A stretch of 64,000 nt of DNA from Brenneria goodwinii (lineage in GTDB: Bacteria > Pseudomonadota > Gammaproteobacteria > Enterobacterales > Enterobacteriaceae), in the NCBI RefSeq assembly GCF_002291445.1, contig NZ_CP014137.1, positions 3,410,001 to 3,474,000 on the forward strand, in the 5' to 3' direction. Within the stretch, counting starts at the first letter, position 1; the number at the start of each line of letters is the position of its first letter. A program made the translations under genes and the position numbers. Below the pieces are notes generated by a model. The model had not been told where the DNA came from, did no database searches, and saw only the letters and a list, made by a program, of their open reading frames with translations. Shown here one piece after another: positions 54,111-63,376 of this stretch.

Positions 54111-54934
54111 GACTTATCCACCGGACTGCTGGCACTGGTATCGTAGAGGTAAGGGCCGGCAAACGGCGCCAGCGACTGACAGTAGCTGACTAACCCGGTA
54201 ACCGGCACATAGCGGTGCATCACCACGGCAGCCGGCTCAAGATTGTAATAAGGCGTACCGTCGATATAGGAATAGGGAACCTGGTGTACCGTACCCGGCA
54301 CGGTGGCGATAATGGCCTGACGGTATTGCGTGACGATCAGACGATGGTTATGACCGCAGAAAACGCGGGTCAGTTGAGGATGGCGGTCAATCAGCCGCAA
54401 CAACTCCTGCCCGTTTTCACAGGCGATGGGATCCATCTGCGCCGATCCCAGCAGCAAAGGCGGGTGATGCATGAAGACGGCCGTTTCGCGGGCCGGATGG
54501 TCGATAAGCTGTTGTTCCAGCCAGGCGATCGTCGCCGGCGTCAGCCAGCCTTTTGACTCGCCAGTCAGGCTGGTATCGATGAACAGCAACCGTATCGGGA
54601 AATCATCCACCGCATAACGCATGTTTTCCGCATCATCGCCCAGCAACGGACACAGCGGACGCATAGCCTGCAGGAATTTCCGTTTATCGTCATGATTGCC
54701 GGGGATGATATACATCGGGTAGTTCAGCATCTGCAAAACATTGCGCGCTACCTGATACTCCTGTTCACGCCCGCCGTCGACGATATCGCCGCTTATCACC
54801 ACGGCATCCGGCCGTTCCGCCAGCGTGTTAAGTTTATTGATAACCTCGGCGTTCCGACTATTAACATCAACGAATTCATACAACTTACGACCGTCACGGT
54901 GAAAGTGCAGATCGGAAATCTGTGCCAGCAGCAT
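54101..54934 (-). CDS. gpdQ: Glycerophosphodiesterase GpdQ (binuclear metallophosphoesterase)
   Basis: GpdQ hydrolyses glycerophosphodiesters to glycerol 3-phosphate and an alcohol, and is promiscuous on other phosphodiesters. The 277-aa protein shows the calcineurin-like metal set: SDLHFH, VVISGDIVDGG, PGNHDDK, FMHHPP and CGHNHR. It closely follows the Enterobacter GpdQ sequence as I recall it (NAQMDPIACENG-like stretch). The ATG at 54934 has AGGAGA seven bases upstream; the frame continues to 55057 without conserved content. It has no signal peptide and so works on imported substrate. Confidence 0.92.
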   Translation of the reverse strand: MLLAQISDLHFHRDGRKLYEFVDVNSRNAEVINKLNTLAERPDAVVISGDIVDGGREQEYQVARNVLQMLNYPMYIIPGNHDDKRKFLQAMRPLCPLLGDDAENMRYAVDDFPIRLLFIDTSLTGESKGWLTPATIAWLEQQLIDHPARETAVFMHHPPLLLGSAQMDPIACENGQELLRLIDRHPQLTRVFCGHNHRLIVTQYRQAIIATVPGTVHQVPYSYIDGTPYYNLEPAAVVMHRYVPVTGLVSYCQSLAPFAGPYLYDTSASSPVDKSCL

Positions 54935-54945
54935 AGCTGTCTCTC

Positions 54946-55791
54946 CTACTTGATACCTGAAAAACCAAAACTGCTCAGAAACTGCTTTTGAAACAGGACA
55001 AACGCCACCATCAGCGGCAAGCACACCAGCAGCGTTCCGGCGCAAATCAATCCCCACTGGCCGCCGGACTCCGCCCCCATGGCAAACGACACCAGACCGA
55101 TGGTCAGCACCTGTTTGTCAGGGTCGTTGAGCACCATCAGCGGCCAGAGATACTCATTCCAGTGGTAGGTGATACTGACGGTGGCAAAAGCCAGAATGGA
55201 CGGCCAGGTCATGGGGATCAGCACGTGGAACACCACCTGCCACCAGCGGCAGCCTTCCATCAGCGCGGCCTCTTCAATTTCTTTGGAGATATTGAGGAAC
55301 GCCTGACGCATCAGAAACACGCCGAACGCCGAGGCGCAATACGGCATCATTACCCCGGTCAGGGTATTGAGCAGCCCCAGCTGTTTCAGCGTCATCATGT
55401 TCGGCACCATCATGACCACCGGCATGATCATCAGTTGGATCAGCAGCAGGTAGAACAGCAGGCTTTTGCCGCGAAACTGGTGGTAGGCGAAGATGTAGCC
55501 CGCCGTGGTGATGGTGACCAACTGAACCAGAAAGGTGCCCAGCGAAAAAACCAGCGTATTACGATAAAGCAACGGCCAGTCGGCGCTGCTCCACGCCTCG
55601 CGAAAGTTATCCAGCGTCAGCGGCAGGCGGGGAAATATCGACGCCATGTCGACGCCGAAACTGCTGCTGCTGACGGAGGCCGACAGCATCCACAAAAATG
55701 GACTAATCCATAACAGCGCGGCGCAAATCAGCAATAGCGGCAGCGTCAGGCGGGTGGTCACACGCAGCGGATTCAGGCGTTCAACGCTCAT
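54946..55791 (-). CDS. UgpE-like ABC permease
   Basis: The 281-aa CUT1 permease has six membrane segments and an EAA loop (EIEEAALMEGCRWWQVVFHVLIPMT). It overlaps the UgpA-like gene by 11 bases and precedes gpdQ by 11 bases. It forms the membrane channel with the UgpA-like protein. Confidence 0.9.
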   Translation of the reverse strand: MSVERLNPLRVTTRLTLPLLLICAALLWISPFLWMLSASVSSSSFGVDMASIFPRLPLTLDNFREAWSSADWPLLYRNTLVFSLGTFLVQLVTITTAGYIFAYHQFRGKSLLFYLLLIQLMIMPVVMMVPNMMTLKQLGLLNTLTGVMMPYCASAFGVFLMRQAFLNISKEIEEAALMEGCRWWQVVFHVLIPMTWPSILAFATVSITYHWNEYLWPLMVLNDPDKQVLTIGLVSFAMGAESGGQWGLICAGTLLVCLPLMVAFVLFQKQFLSSFGFSGIK

Positions 55792-56653
55792 AATGCGCTC
55801 CCTTTTCCAACACTTTCAGATTCAGGATCGAGAACGCAAACAGCAGCAACAGCGTAATAAAGGTGGCGGCGGAGGCCTTGCCAAGATCGTGGGTGTCGTT
55901 CGCCAGATCCTGAATGTAATAAAGCAGAACCGTAGTCGCATTGTTTGGGCCGCCGCGAGTCATCACGGCGACGTGGTCGATTTGGGTGATGGCGTAAATG
56001 AAGGCGATAGTCACCACGAAAGCGAGGGTCGGGCGTAGTAACGGCAGGGTGACATGAAAAAAAACCTGACGCTTCGACGCCCCTTCCATAATGGCGGCTT
56101 CACGCGCCGACGTTGAAATAGACTGCAAACCGGCCAGGAAAAACAGCATGTAGTAACCGGCAAATTTCCAGACGCCGATAATGCTGACCGCAATCAGCGC
56201 CGTATCGCTCATACCAAGATAGTTGTTGTTCATCGGGCCGAGCATTTTCGCCAGATAGTAGTCCAGCAATCCCAACCCCGGCATAAAAATAAACAGCCAC
56301 AGCGTCGCCGCGCTGACCAGCGGCACAATCATCGGAAAGAAAAAGGCGGTACGCAGCCAACGGTTAATCCGCGTGTTTTCCCATAGCAGCACCGCCAGCG
56401 CCAAAGCCAGCAATACGCCGGGAACGACCGTCATCAGGATATACAGCACGTTATTCCACAACGCCCGCCAGAACACCTGATCCTGAAACAAACGCATAAT
56501 GTTGCCCAGTCCAACGAACTGCGGCTGTTCGGCATTCATCCGGGTGTCATAGAGGCTGTCGATAACCGATCGAATCAGCGGGAAATAGGTAAAGGCAAAC
56601 AGAAAAATCAGCGTTGGCAACAGCACCAGATAAGGAAAATATTTTGCACGCAT
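55781..56653 (-). CDS. UgpA-like ABC permease
   Basis: First gene of the operon, this 290-aa CUT1 permease has six membrane segments and an EAA loop (STSAREAAIMEGASKRQVFFHVTLPLL). A Pho-box-like site lies upstream. Gene order here is A-E-gpdQ-C-B, unlike E. coli ugpBAECQ, where the unrelated UgpQ phosphodiesterase is the last gene. Confidence 0.9.
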   Translation of the reverse strand: MRAKYFPYLVLLPTLIFLFAFTYFPLIRSVIDSLYDTRMNAEQPQFVGLGNIMRLFQDQVFWRALWNNVLYILMTVVPGVLLALALAVLLWENTRINRWLRTAFFFPMIVPLVSAATLWLFIFMPGLGLLDYYLAKMLGPMNNNYLGMSDTALIAVSIIGVWKFAGYYMLFFLAGLQSISTSAREAAIMEGASKRQVFFHVTLPLLRPTLAFVVTIAFIYAITQIDHVAVMTRGGPNNATTVLLYYIQDLANDTHDLGKASAATFITLLLLFAFSILNLKVLEKGAHYER

Positions 56654-56718
56654 AACGCATCAGTCACGGAGGTTAAACACAAAGGAATAACCATAAAGGC
56701 GCTTTATGTCAGGGACGC

Positions 56719-56736
56719 GGCAGTTAAGTGACAGTT
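56719..56736 (-). promoter_or_regulatory. Candidate Pho box of the ugp-like operon
   Basis: On the minus strand CTGTCAC-TTAA-CTGCCGC matches the two PhoB half-sites at 6/7 and 4/7. It is about 65 bases upstream of the first permease. E. coli ugp is a Pho-regulon member, which makes the call plausible. Confidence 0.4.
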
Positions 56737-56869
56737 TATTTTCAATGAAATATTTGCAATGCAAATAATTAGTTACATAACCAATTTGCCGTGGTATTGA
56801 AAAAGGACACAACCCTTTATTGCAATCAGGTGGGAAAAGAAGAGAGGAAAAGGCCTTACAGCGGTAATT

Positions 56870-56899
56870 ATCAGCCCGCCCGACAATCGGCGGGCTGAT
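56870..56899. terminator. Hairpin after gcvP
   Basis: ATCAGCCCGCC (56870-56880) pairs perfectly with GGCGGGCTGAT (56889-56899). It follows the gcvP stop and should mark the end of the gcv operon, though the T-tract is poor. Confidence 0.65.
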
Positions 56900-56921
56900 T
56901 GCTCAGCGATAACGGATCGGC

Positions 56922-59795
56922 TTACTCGTAATCCGCCATCGGCACGCAGGAACAGAACAGATTGCGGTCGCCGTAGACATCATCCAGACGTTTTACCGTA
57001 GGCCAGTATTTGTTTTCACTGCCGGCCGGGAATACCGCCAGATCGCGACTGTAGGGATGCGGCCAGTCTGCGGTCAGTTCAGTCTGAATATGAGGCGCAT
57101 TCACCAACGGGTTATCTTCCAGCGGCCATTCGCCGTTAACCACGCGGTCAATCTCCATACGGATCGCCAGCATCGCATCAATAAAGCGGTCCAGCTCAAC
57201 CTGACTTTCCGATTCCGTTGGTTCGACCATCAACGTGCCGGCAACCGGGAATGACATGGTCGGCGCATGGAAACCGTAGTCAATCAAACGTTTGGCGATA
57301 TCCATTTCGCTGATACCGCTGCTTTCTTTCAGCGGACGGAGATCCAGAATACATTCATGCGCTACGCGTCCGTCCCGTCCGGTATACAGCACCGGATAAG
57401 ACGACTGCAGCCGCGTAGCGATGTAGTTGGCGTTGAGGATCGCCATCTGGCTCGCCTGCTTCAGCCCTTCGGCGCCCATCATGCGGATATACATCCAACT
57501 GATCGGCAGAATAGAGGCGCTGCCGAACGGCGCGGCGGACACCGCCCCTTGTTCGGTCAACACGCCATCCATTTTCACCACTTTGTGCCCCGGGACAAAC
57601 GGCGCCAGATGCGCTTTCACGCCGATCGGCCCCATGCCCGGACCGCCGCCGCCGTGAGGGATACAGAAGGTTTTATGCAGGTTGAGGTGCGAAACGTCCG
57701 CGCCGATATAGCCCGGCGACGTAATGCCGACCTGCGCATTCATATTGGCGCCGTCCAGGTACACCTGACCGCCAAACTGATGCACGATCTGACACACTTC
57801 ACGGATGGTTTCTTCATACACCCCGTGGGTGGAGGGATAGGTCACCATGATGCAGGCCAGTTTCTCGCCCGCTGACTGCGCCTTGTCACGCAGATCGTTA
57901 AGATCGATATTGCCCTGCTTATCGCAGGCCACCACCACCACGTTCATCCCGGCCATATGCGCCGACGCCGGATTGGTGCCGTGCGCTGAACTGGGGATCA
58001 GGCAGATATCACGGGCGGATTCGTTACGGCTCTGATGGTAACGGCGGATCGCCAACAGCCCGGCGTATTCGCCCTGCGCGCCGGAGTTAGGCTGCATGCA
58101 CACCGCGTCATATCCCGTCAGTTGCACCAGCCACCCCGCCAACTGTTCGATCATCTTGCGATAGCCGAGCGCCTGCTCCGGCGGACAAAACGGATGCAGT
58201 TCCGCGAATTCCGGCCAGGTAATCGGCAGCATCTCGGCAACGGCATTGAGCTTCATGGTACAGGAGCCCAGCGGGATCATCGCCTGGTTCAGCGCCAGAT
58301 CCTTACACTCCAGACGGTGCAGGTAGCGCATCATCTCGGTTTCGCTGTGATAGCGATTAAACACCGGATGGGACAGGATGGCGTCATCACGCAGTAAAGC
58401 CGCGGGAATCGATGTTTCCTGCCGGCTGACCGCTTCATCCAGCGTGTCGATATCCAGACCGTGCGAGTAGCCCAGCAATATGGCGAATAGCGTCGATACG
58501 TCTTCCCGCGTCGTGGCTTCATCCAGCGTAATGCCGACTGCGCCGTCAAGATCGCAGCGCAGGTTGACGCCGAAGCTCAGCGCCCGGCTCACGACGGCGG
58601 CTTTGTCATCCACCTCGACGGTCAACGTATCAAACCAGGTCTGATGGCGCAGCGTCAGCCCGCTCTGGCGCAGTCCAAGCGCCAGAATGTCCGTAAGGCG
58701 ATGGATACGCCCGGCAATGCGCTTCAATCCTTCAGGGCCATGAAAGACCGCATACATGCCGGCGATATTGGCCAACAGCACCTGGGAAGTACAGATGTTT
58801 GAATTCGCTTTTTCACGGCGGATGTGCTGCTCGCGAGTCTGCATCGCCATGCGTAACGCGGTGTTGCCCGCGGCATCGACGGAAACGCCGATAATCCGCC
58901 CCGGCATGGCGCGTTTGTATTCATCGCTGCAGGCGAAAAATGCCGCGTGCGGGCCGCCGTATCCCATCGGCACGCCAAAGCGCTGAGCGGACCCGAAGAC
59001 GATATCCGCCCCTTGTTTACCGGGGGCGGTCAACAGCACCAGCGCCATGATATCGGCGCTGACGCAGCTGACAACCTTGCGTTTTTTCAGTTCCGCCATC
59101 AGGCTGCCGTAATCGTGCAATTCACCGGTCGTGCCGGCCTGTTGCAGCAATACGCCGAACACGGCGCCGTCAGTCAGCGCCGCTTCCGCTTTACCGACCA
59201 CCACCTCAAACCCCAAGGTTTCGGCGCGGGTACGCACCACATCCAGCGTTTGCGGGTGGACATCCTCTGCAACAAAGAAACGGTTGGCCTGTTTGAGTTT
59301 GCTGATGCGTTTCGCCATCGCCATCGCTTCCGCGGCCGCCGTCGCTTCATCCAGCAACGAGGCGGAAGCCAGCTCCAGACCGGTCAGATCCTGAGTCACC
59401 TGTTGAAAATTCAGCAATGCCTCCAGACGCCCCTGTGAAACTTCCGGCTGATATGGCGTATAGGCGGTGTACCATCCCGGATTTTCCAGCACGTTGCGTA
59501 AAATCACCGGCGGCATCAGCACGGCGCTATAGCCCATGCCGATATAACTTTTATAGCGCTGATTCTGGCCGGCAATCGCTTTCAGCTCAGCCAGCGCCTG
59601 ATGTTCCGTCGCCGCATCGCCGACCGCGGGCGGGCTGGGTAACTGGATATCGGCAGGTACAATCTGCCGGATTAACGCATCGAGCGAATCCGCGCCGACC
59701 GCAGCCAGCATCTGCTGTTGCTGGCTGGCGGAAGAACCAATATGGCGTTCAACAAAAGCGCTGTTATGTTCAAGTTGACTGAGAGTCTGGGTCAT
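56922..59795 (-). CDS. gcvP: Glycine dehydrogenase (decarboxylating), P protein
   Basis: The PLP enzyme of the glycine cleavage system decarboxylates glycine and passes the aminomethyl group to lipoyl-GcvH. The 957-aa protein matches E. coli GcvP throughout. The N-terminal half has the structural domain; the PLP lysine is in HLNLHKTFCIPHGGGGPGMG in the C-terminal half. The ATG at 59795 (MTQTLSQL) with AGGA upstream is preferred to 59816. A terminator-like hairpin precedes it. Confidence 0.98.
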   Translation of the reverse strand: MTQTLSQLEHNSAFVERHIGSSASQQQQMLAAVGADSLDALIRQIVPADIQLPSPPAVGDAATEHQALAELKAIAGQNQRYKSYIGMGYSAVLMPPVILRNVLENPGWYTAYTPYQPEVSQGRLEALLNFQQVTQDLTGLELASASLLDEATAAAEAMAMAKRISKLKQANRFFVAEDVHPQTLDVVRTRAETLGFEVVVGKAEAALTDGAVFGVLLQQAGTTGELHDYGSLMAELKKRKVVSCVSADIMALVLLTAPGKQGADIVFGSAQRFGVPMGYGGPHAAFFACSDEYKRAMPGRIIGVSVDAAGNTALRMAMQTREQHIRREKANSNICTSQVLLANIAGMYAVFHGPEGLKRIAGRIHRLTDILALGLRQSGLTLRHQTWFDTLTVEVDDKAAVVSRALSFGVNLRCDLDGAVGITLDEATTREDVSTLFAILLGYSHGLDIDTLDEAVSRQETSIPAALLRDDAILSHPVFNRYHSETEMMRYLHRLECKDLALNQAMIPLGSCTMKLNAVAEMLPITWPEFAELHPFCPPEQALGYRKMIEQLAGWLVQLTGYDAVCMQPNSGAQGEYAGLLAIRRYHQSRNESARDICLIPSSAHGTNPASAHMAGMNVVVVACDKQGNIDLNDLRDKAQSAGEKLACIMVTYPSTHGVYEETIREVCQIVHQFGGQVYLDGANMNAQVGITSPGYIGADVSHLNLHKTFCIPHGGGGPGMGPIGVKAHLAPFVPGHKVVKMDGVLTEQGAVSAAPFGSASILPISWMYIRMMGAEGLKQASQMAILNANYIATRLQSSYPVLYTGRDGRVAHECILDLRPLKESSGISEMDIAKRLIDYGFHAPTMSFPVAGTLMVEPTESESQVELDRFIDAMLAIRMEIDRVVNGEWPLEDNPLVNAPHIQTELTADWPHPYSRDLAVFPAGSENKYWPTVKRLDDVYGDRNLFCSCVPMADYE

Positions 59796-59861
59796 TACGA
59801 AAATTTCCTGCATCAAACATTCTCTGCGTCACACCCGGCGGGATAACCCAGAGCGAGGGAA

Positions 59862-59898
59862 CAAAATAAAACGCCCCGGCTCAGTAGAGTCCGGGGCG
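59862..59898 (-). terminator. Intrinsic terminator between gcvH and gcvP
   Basis: On the minus strand CGCCCCGG (59898-59891) pairs with CCGGGGCG (59879-59872) and is followed by TTTTATTTTG. It lies inside the operon, so it should lower gcvP relative to gcvTH. Confidence 0.75.
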
Positions 59899-59904
59899 CG
59901 GTCA

Positions 59905-60297
59905 CTATTCGTCTTCTTCCAGAGCGGCCTGATATCCCTCGGCATCAAGCAGTTCGTTTAAGTCGGACTCGTCGGACGATCTGATACGGAACAGCCAGCC
60001 ATCGCTATAGGGCCCGCTGTTAACCAATTCCGGCGAGTTTTCCAACTCTTCGTTGACTTCGATGATTTCGCCGCTGATGGGCGCATAAATATCAGACGCG
60101 GCCTTGACCGACTCGGCCACGGCGCAGTCATCACCGGCGGAAACGACAGTGCCGACTTCCGGCAAATCGATAAACACCATATCGCCCAATAACTCCTGCG
60201 CGTGTTCGGTAATACCGACGAGATAGACGCCTTCCCCTTCAGATAGCACCCACTCGTGCGAAGCGGTATATTTTAATTCTGCTGGTACATCGCTCAT
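59905..60297 (-). CDS. gcvH: Glycine cleavage system H protein
   Basis: The lipoyl carrier protein moves the aminomethyl group from GcvP to GcvT. It is 130 aa; the lipoylated residue is Lys65 in AVAESVKAASDIYAP. The ATG at 60297 (MSDVPAEL) follows AAGGAGAGGGTGG and matches the E. coli N-terminus. Middle gene of gcvTHP. Confidence 0.98.
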   Translation of the reverse strand: MSDVPAELKYTASHEWVLSEGEGVYLVGITEHAQELLGDMVFIDLPEVGTVVSAGDDCAVAESVKAASDIYAPISGEIIEVNEELENSPELVNSGPYSDGWLFRIRSSDESDLNELLDAEGYQAALEEDE

Positions 60298-60398
60298 TGC
60301 CACCCTCTCCTTCCTTCACAAAACGGTTAAAACTGGACTGCATATCCTTGAATTTGCAAGTCGCAGCACGACTGGCTGCGGTTGAAATCCGAATAGCG

Positions 60399-61499
60399 TT
60401 AATATTGAACAATAGGTTTTCCGGCACGGACAAAACCCGGCTTGGTGACATGCACCGGGAGTTCGCGATTACGGATCTGGACAATCGCCTGTTCGCCGAT
60501 CCCGGCCGGGACGCGCGCCAGCGCAACGCTCACGCCAAGCGTGGGCGAGAAAGATCCGCTGGTAATTACGCCTTCCCGCATCACCCCGTCACTATCAGTA
60601 AAGCGCACGGGTAAATCATTACGCAACACGCCTTTTTCGGTCATCACCAAACCGACTAACTGCTCGGTGCCTTTTTCACGCTGACGCTCCAGCGCTTCAC
60701 GACCGATAAACTGGCGATCTTCTGGTTGCCAGGCTATCGTCCAGCCCATATTGGCGGCCAACGGCGAAATGCCTTCATCCATATCCTGCCCGTAGAGATT
60801 CATTCCGGCTTCCAGCCGCAGCGTGTCGCGCGCGCCTAATCCGCACGGCTTGACCCCGACAGACAGAAGCTGTTGCCACAGTGAAACGACCTGCTCCTTC
60901 GGCAGCGCGATCTCATAGCCGGCTTCGCCAGTATAACCCGTGGTCGCGATGAAAAAATCGTCGGCCTGAACGCCGAAAAACGGCTTCATACCCGCAATTT
61001 TCGCCCGCTGGGAATCATTGAGCAGGCGCTGTACCTTCTCCTGCGCCTGCGGCCCCTGAACGGCGACTAACGCCAGATCGTCACGCTCACGGACATCGAC
61101 CATAAAAGGCTCGGCATGCTGGGTGATCCAGGCTAAATCCTTTTCACGGGTCGCCGAGTTCACCACCAGGCGGAAGTAGTCTTCCGTCATGAAATACACG
61201 ATCAGATCGTCGATAACGCCGCCGGACGCGTTCAGCATGCCGGTATAGAGCGCCTTGCCGGGCTGAGTGAGCTTGGCGACGTCGTTCGCCAGCAGATAGC
61301 GCAGGAACTCACGGGTTCTGGCGCCGTGTAAATCCACGATGGTCATATGAGACACATCAAACATACCGGCATCACGACGTACGATGTGATGCTCATCAAG
61401 CTGTGAGCCGTAATGCAGCGGCATCATCCAGCCGTGAAAATCAACCATTTTGGCACCGTCGGTCAGGTGCTGTTGATACAACGGAGTCTGCTTAGCCAT
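60399..61499 (-). CDS. gcvT: Aminomethyltransferase, T protein
   Basis: GcvT uses tetrahydrofolate to form methylene-THF and ammonia from the H-protein intermediate. It is 366 aa; MVDFHGWMMPLHYGS at the N-terminus and LRLEAGMNLYGQDMDE are family hallmarks, the latter holding the folate-binding Asp/Glu region. The ATG at 61499 with GAGGG five bases upstream is chosen over 61541. First gene of gcvTHP. Confidence 0.97.
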   Translation of the reverse strand: MAKQTPLYQQHLTDGAKMVDFHGWMMPLHYGSQLDEHHIVRRDAGMFDVSHMTIVDLHGARTREFLRYLLANDVAKLTQPGKALYTGMLNASGGVIDDLIVYFMTEDYFRLVVNSATREKDLAWITQHAEPFMVDVRERDDLALVAVQGPQAQEKVQRLLNDSQRAKIAGMKPFFGVQADDFFIATTGYTGEAGYEIALPKEQVVSLWQQLLSVGVKPCGLGARDTLRLEAGMNLYGQDMDEGISPLAANMGWTIAWQPEDRQFIGREALERQREKGTEQLVGLVMTEKGVLRNDLPVRFTDSDGVMREGVITSGSFSPTLGVSVALARVPAGIGEQAIVQIRNRELPVHVTKPGFVRAGKPIVQY

Positions 61500-61546
61500 C
61501 TTTTCCCTCTGTTCGGAGCACTGCGCTCGGGCGAATAGCAACCACC

Positions 61547-61562
61547 ACGCAAACGATATCTT
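61547..61562. promoter_or_regulatory. Candidate PurR box of gcvTHP
   Basis: ACGCAAACGATATCTT matches ACGCAAACGTTTTCGT at 13 of 16 positions. It lies about 50 bases upstream of gcvT. E. coli gcv is repressed by PurR, so the site is plausible. Confidence 0.55.
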
Positions 61563-61909
61563 GATAATGAACTTACCACCGAAACGCCGGTTAAACTATC
61601 CCCACAGGCATAAGATAAACTATATGGAAAAGGCCTCGACACCTGCACGATAAAATCATTGCAAATAGACAGATAATCTATTAAATAAAAAATTATCAGT
61701 ACAAAACGCATGTATTTTGGGTAAACAATGAAATTATTGATATGAAAAATGGATTTATGAGTTATTGACCGTAAATGAAACTCGACATATTCATTAGTTA
61801 AAGTAATGCGAAAAATGCAGCAAAATTAGATTATTTCAACCAAACCCCCACCAACGGCGGGGTGAGGGCTGGCCGATTGACAAATTTATTGACGATGAAA
61901 TAACGCTGG
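61563..61909. other. AT-rich gcv upstream region
   Basis: No gene is seen. The stretch 61620-61830 is very AT-rich, as expected where Lrp and GcvA control the gcv promoter; their sites are too degenerate to place by eye. A CCCCACC...GGCGGGGTG imperfect hairpin near 61848 lies after the hydrolase gene at the far end? It precedes its stop side only in sequence order, so its role is unclear. Confidence 0.35.
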
Positions 61910-63376
61910 CTATTGCGGGATCTTTCCTTCAATACGTTGTATCAAATAGGGAAAAAACGGATTGGAGGACAATCGCAGTAAGGTATCCAGATCCACGACC
62001 AGCACCGAACGTTCTCCCCGCGCCGCGATTGTGCCCAGCGGCAAACCAAACTCGCCGGGATTCTGCGAAAAACGGCCATACAGGGAATCGCTATCCGGGA
62101 AAGGCAAGGCGATGTGCGATAGCGAGTAAACATCGCGCGGATAATCAATTCCCAACGCGCGGGCGCTGCCCTGCGTTTCTCCTGCTTTTACATCGAAAGC
62201 GACGGCACGCGCGCTGTCCGGCGCCGCATTGGTAATCACCGTCGTGTCATAGTGGCGCGGCGCGGGCGGCAGCAGTTGGCTGACGGCACGATCCGCCGAA
62301 TTCCGCAGCAAGGGGCCAAAATTGATGGTGCGATTCACGTCAAACAACACCAGTTGGCTACCGTTTGCCGGTAAGAGATTATAAAACGATGAAATCACCG
62401 CCTGAGTGCTCACCGTGAAATCCATCACGGACTGAAAAGTCAGCACCGGCGGCAATGATTCCAGCGCATGATGCTGCGCTTTACGGGTAAGCTGCCTCTG
62501 CAGTTCGTGGGTTAATAACCAGGACTGCCGGGCCCCGTTAACCGGAAACGAGTTATATTTGAACGGATTAAACTCCGGCAAGATGCCCAGCCATGCCGAT
62601 TTGGCAAACGCCGGGAATACCGCCGGCAGCCCGGCCAATCCGGCAAAGCGGGCGTAGCTGGTAATGCCGATCATCGGAGATATCAGGATCAGCTGCTCCG
62701 GCCGCGCCAGAGATGGATCGTCCAGCGCATCCAGCGCATATTTCAGCGCCAGCGCGCCGCCGTTGGAAAAGCCCACAATATGCAGCGGTAACGGCCCGCC
62801 TGACGTTTGCGCCAGCTGATGCTCCGCTTCGCGCACCGCCAGACGGCTGGCCGCCAGCCAATCCCGCCAGTGGGTATCCGTCAGCGCGCCGGGCACCGTA
62901 CCGTGAGCGGGCAGGCGAATGCCGACCACCACAAAACCGCGCTGGCGATAACGTTCGGCAATATGCCGCAGGCTGTAGGGCGAATCCGTCAGTCCGTGCA
63001 GCAGCACGACCGCGCCTTTTGGCGCCCCTTCCGGCATCAGTTCGTAAGAACGATTCCAGTCATGCTGAAACTTGCCCGGATACACCGGGCTGCCGGAAAA
63101 ATAACGGTTGATGGGCCGCTGCTCATCGTCATCCAGTTCCTGGGTCACATGCTGATTGACCTGCTGGAAAATCGTCTCCTCGGCGCGCAGGTAGGCCGGC
63201 CAGTCGGCGCGATCCAGCTCGTCCGCCGACAGTTCATCCGGTACAAACGTATGCCAGGGCGCCAGAGCCGGGCCGCGTTGCGTGTCATAAATACGAATAA
63301 CCAGTAATGTCGCCGCCACCACGATAAAAATAACCGCACAGCGTTTAATCATCCGCCTGGTAGACCTCATCAGCAT
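61910..63376 (-). CDS. Membrane-anchored alpha/beta hydrolase
   Basis: This 488-aa protein has an N-terminal membrane anchor (about residues 8-27) and a large soluble domain, probably periplasmic. The oxyanion strand is VVLLHGLTDSPYSLRH and the nucleophile Ser is in VGFSNGGALALK; the catalytic His is probably in YSLSHIALP. The fold resembles monoacylglycerol lipase/serine aminopeptidase S33 proteins, extended by about 150 residues. It stands alone; the substrate is unknown. Confidence 0.8.
   Translation of the reverse strand: MLMRSTRRMIKRCAVIFIVVAATLLVIRIYDTQRGPALAPWHTFVPDELSADELDRADWPAYLRAEETIFQQVNQHVTQELDDDEQRPINRYFSGSPVYPGKFQHDWNRSYELMPEGAPKGAVVLLHGLTDSPYSLRHIAERYRQRGFVVVGIRLPAHGTVPGALTDTHWRDWLAASRLAVREAEHQLAQTSGGPLPLHIVGFSNGGALALKYALDALDDPSLARPEQLILISPMIGITSYARFAGLAGLPAVFPAFAKSAWLGILPEFNPFKYNSFPVNGARQSWLLTHELQRQLTRKAQHHALESLPPVLTFQSVMDFTVSTQAVISSFYNLLPANGSQLVLFDVNRTINFGPLLRNSADRAVSQLLPPAPRHYDTTVITNAAPDSARAVAFDVKAGETQGSARALGIDYPRDVYSLSHIALPFPDSDSLYGRFSQNPGEFGLPLGTIAARGERSVLVVDLDTLLRLSSNPFFPYLIQRIEGKIPQ

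Noticed and set aside
61500..61909. Glycine riboswitch in the gcvT leader
   Set aside because: No tandem conserved glycine-aptamer cores could be recognised, and enterobacterial gcv operons are normally controlled by GcvA, Lrp and PurR.
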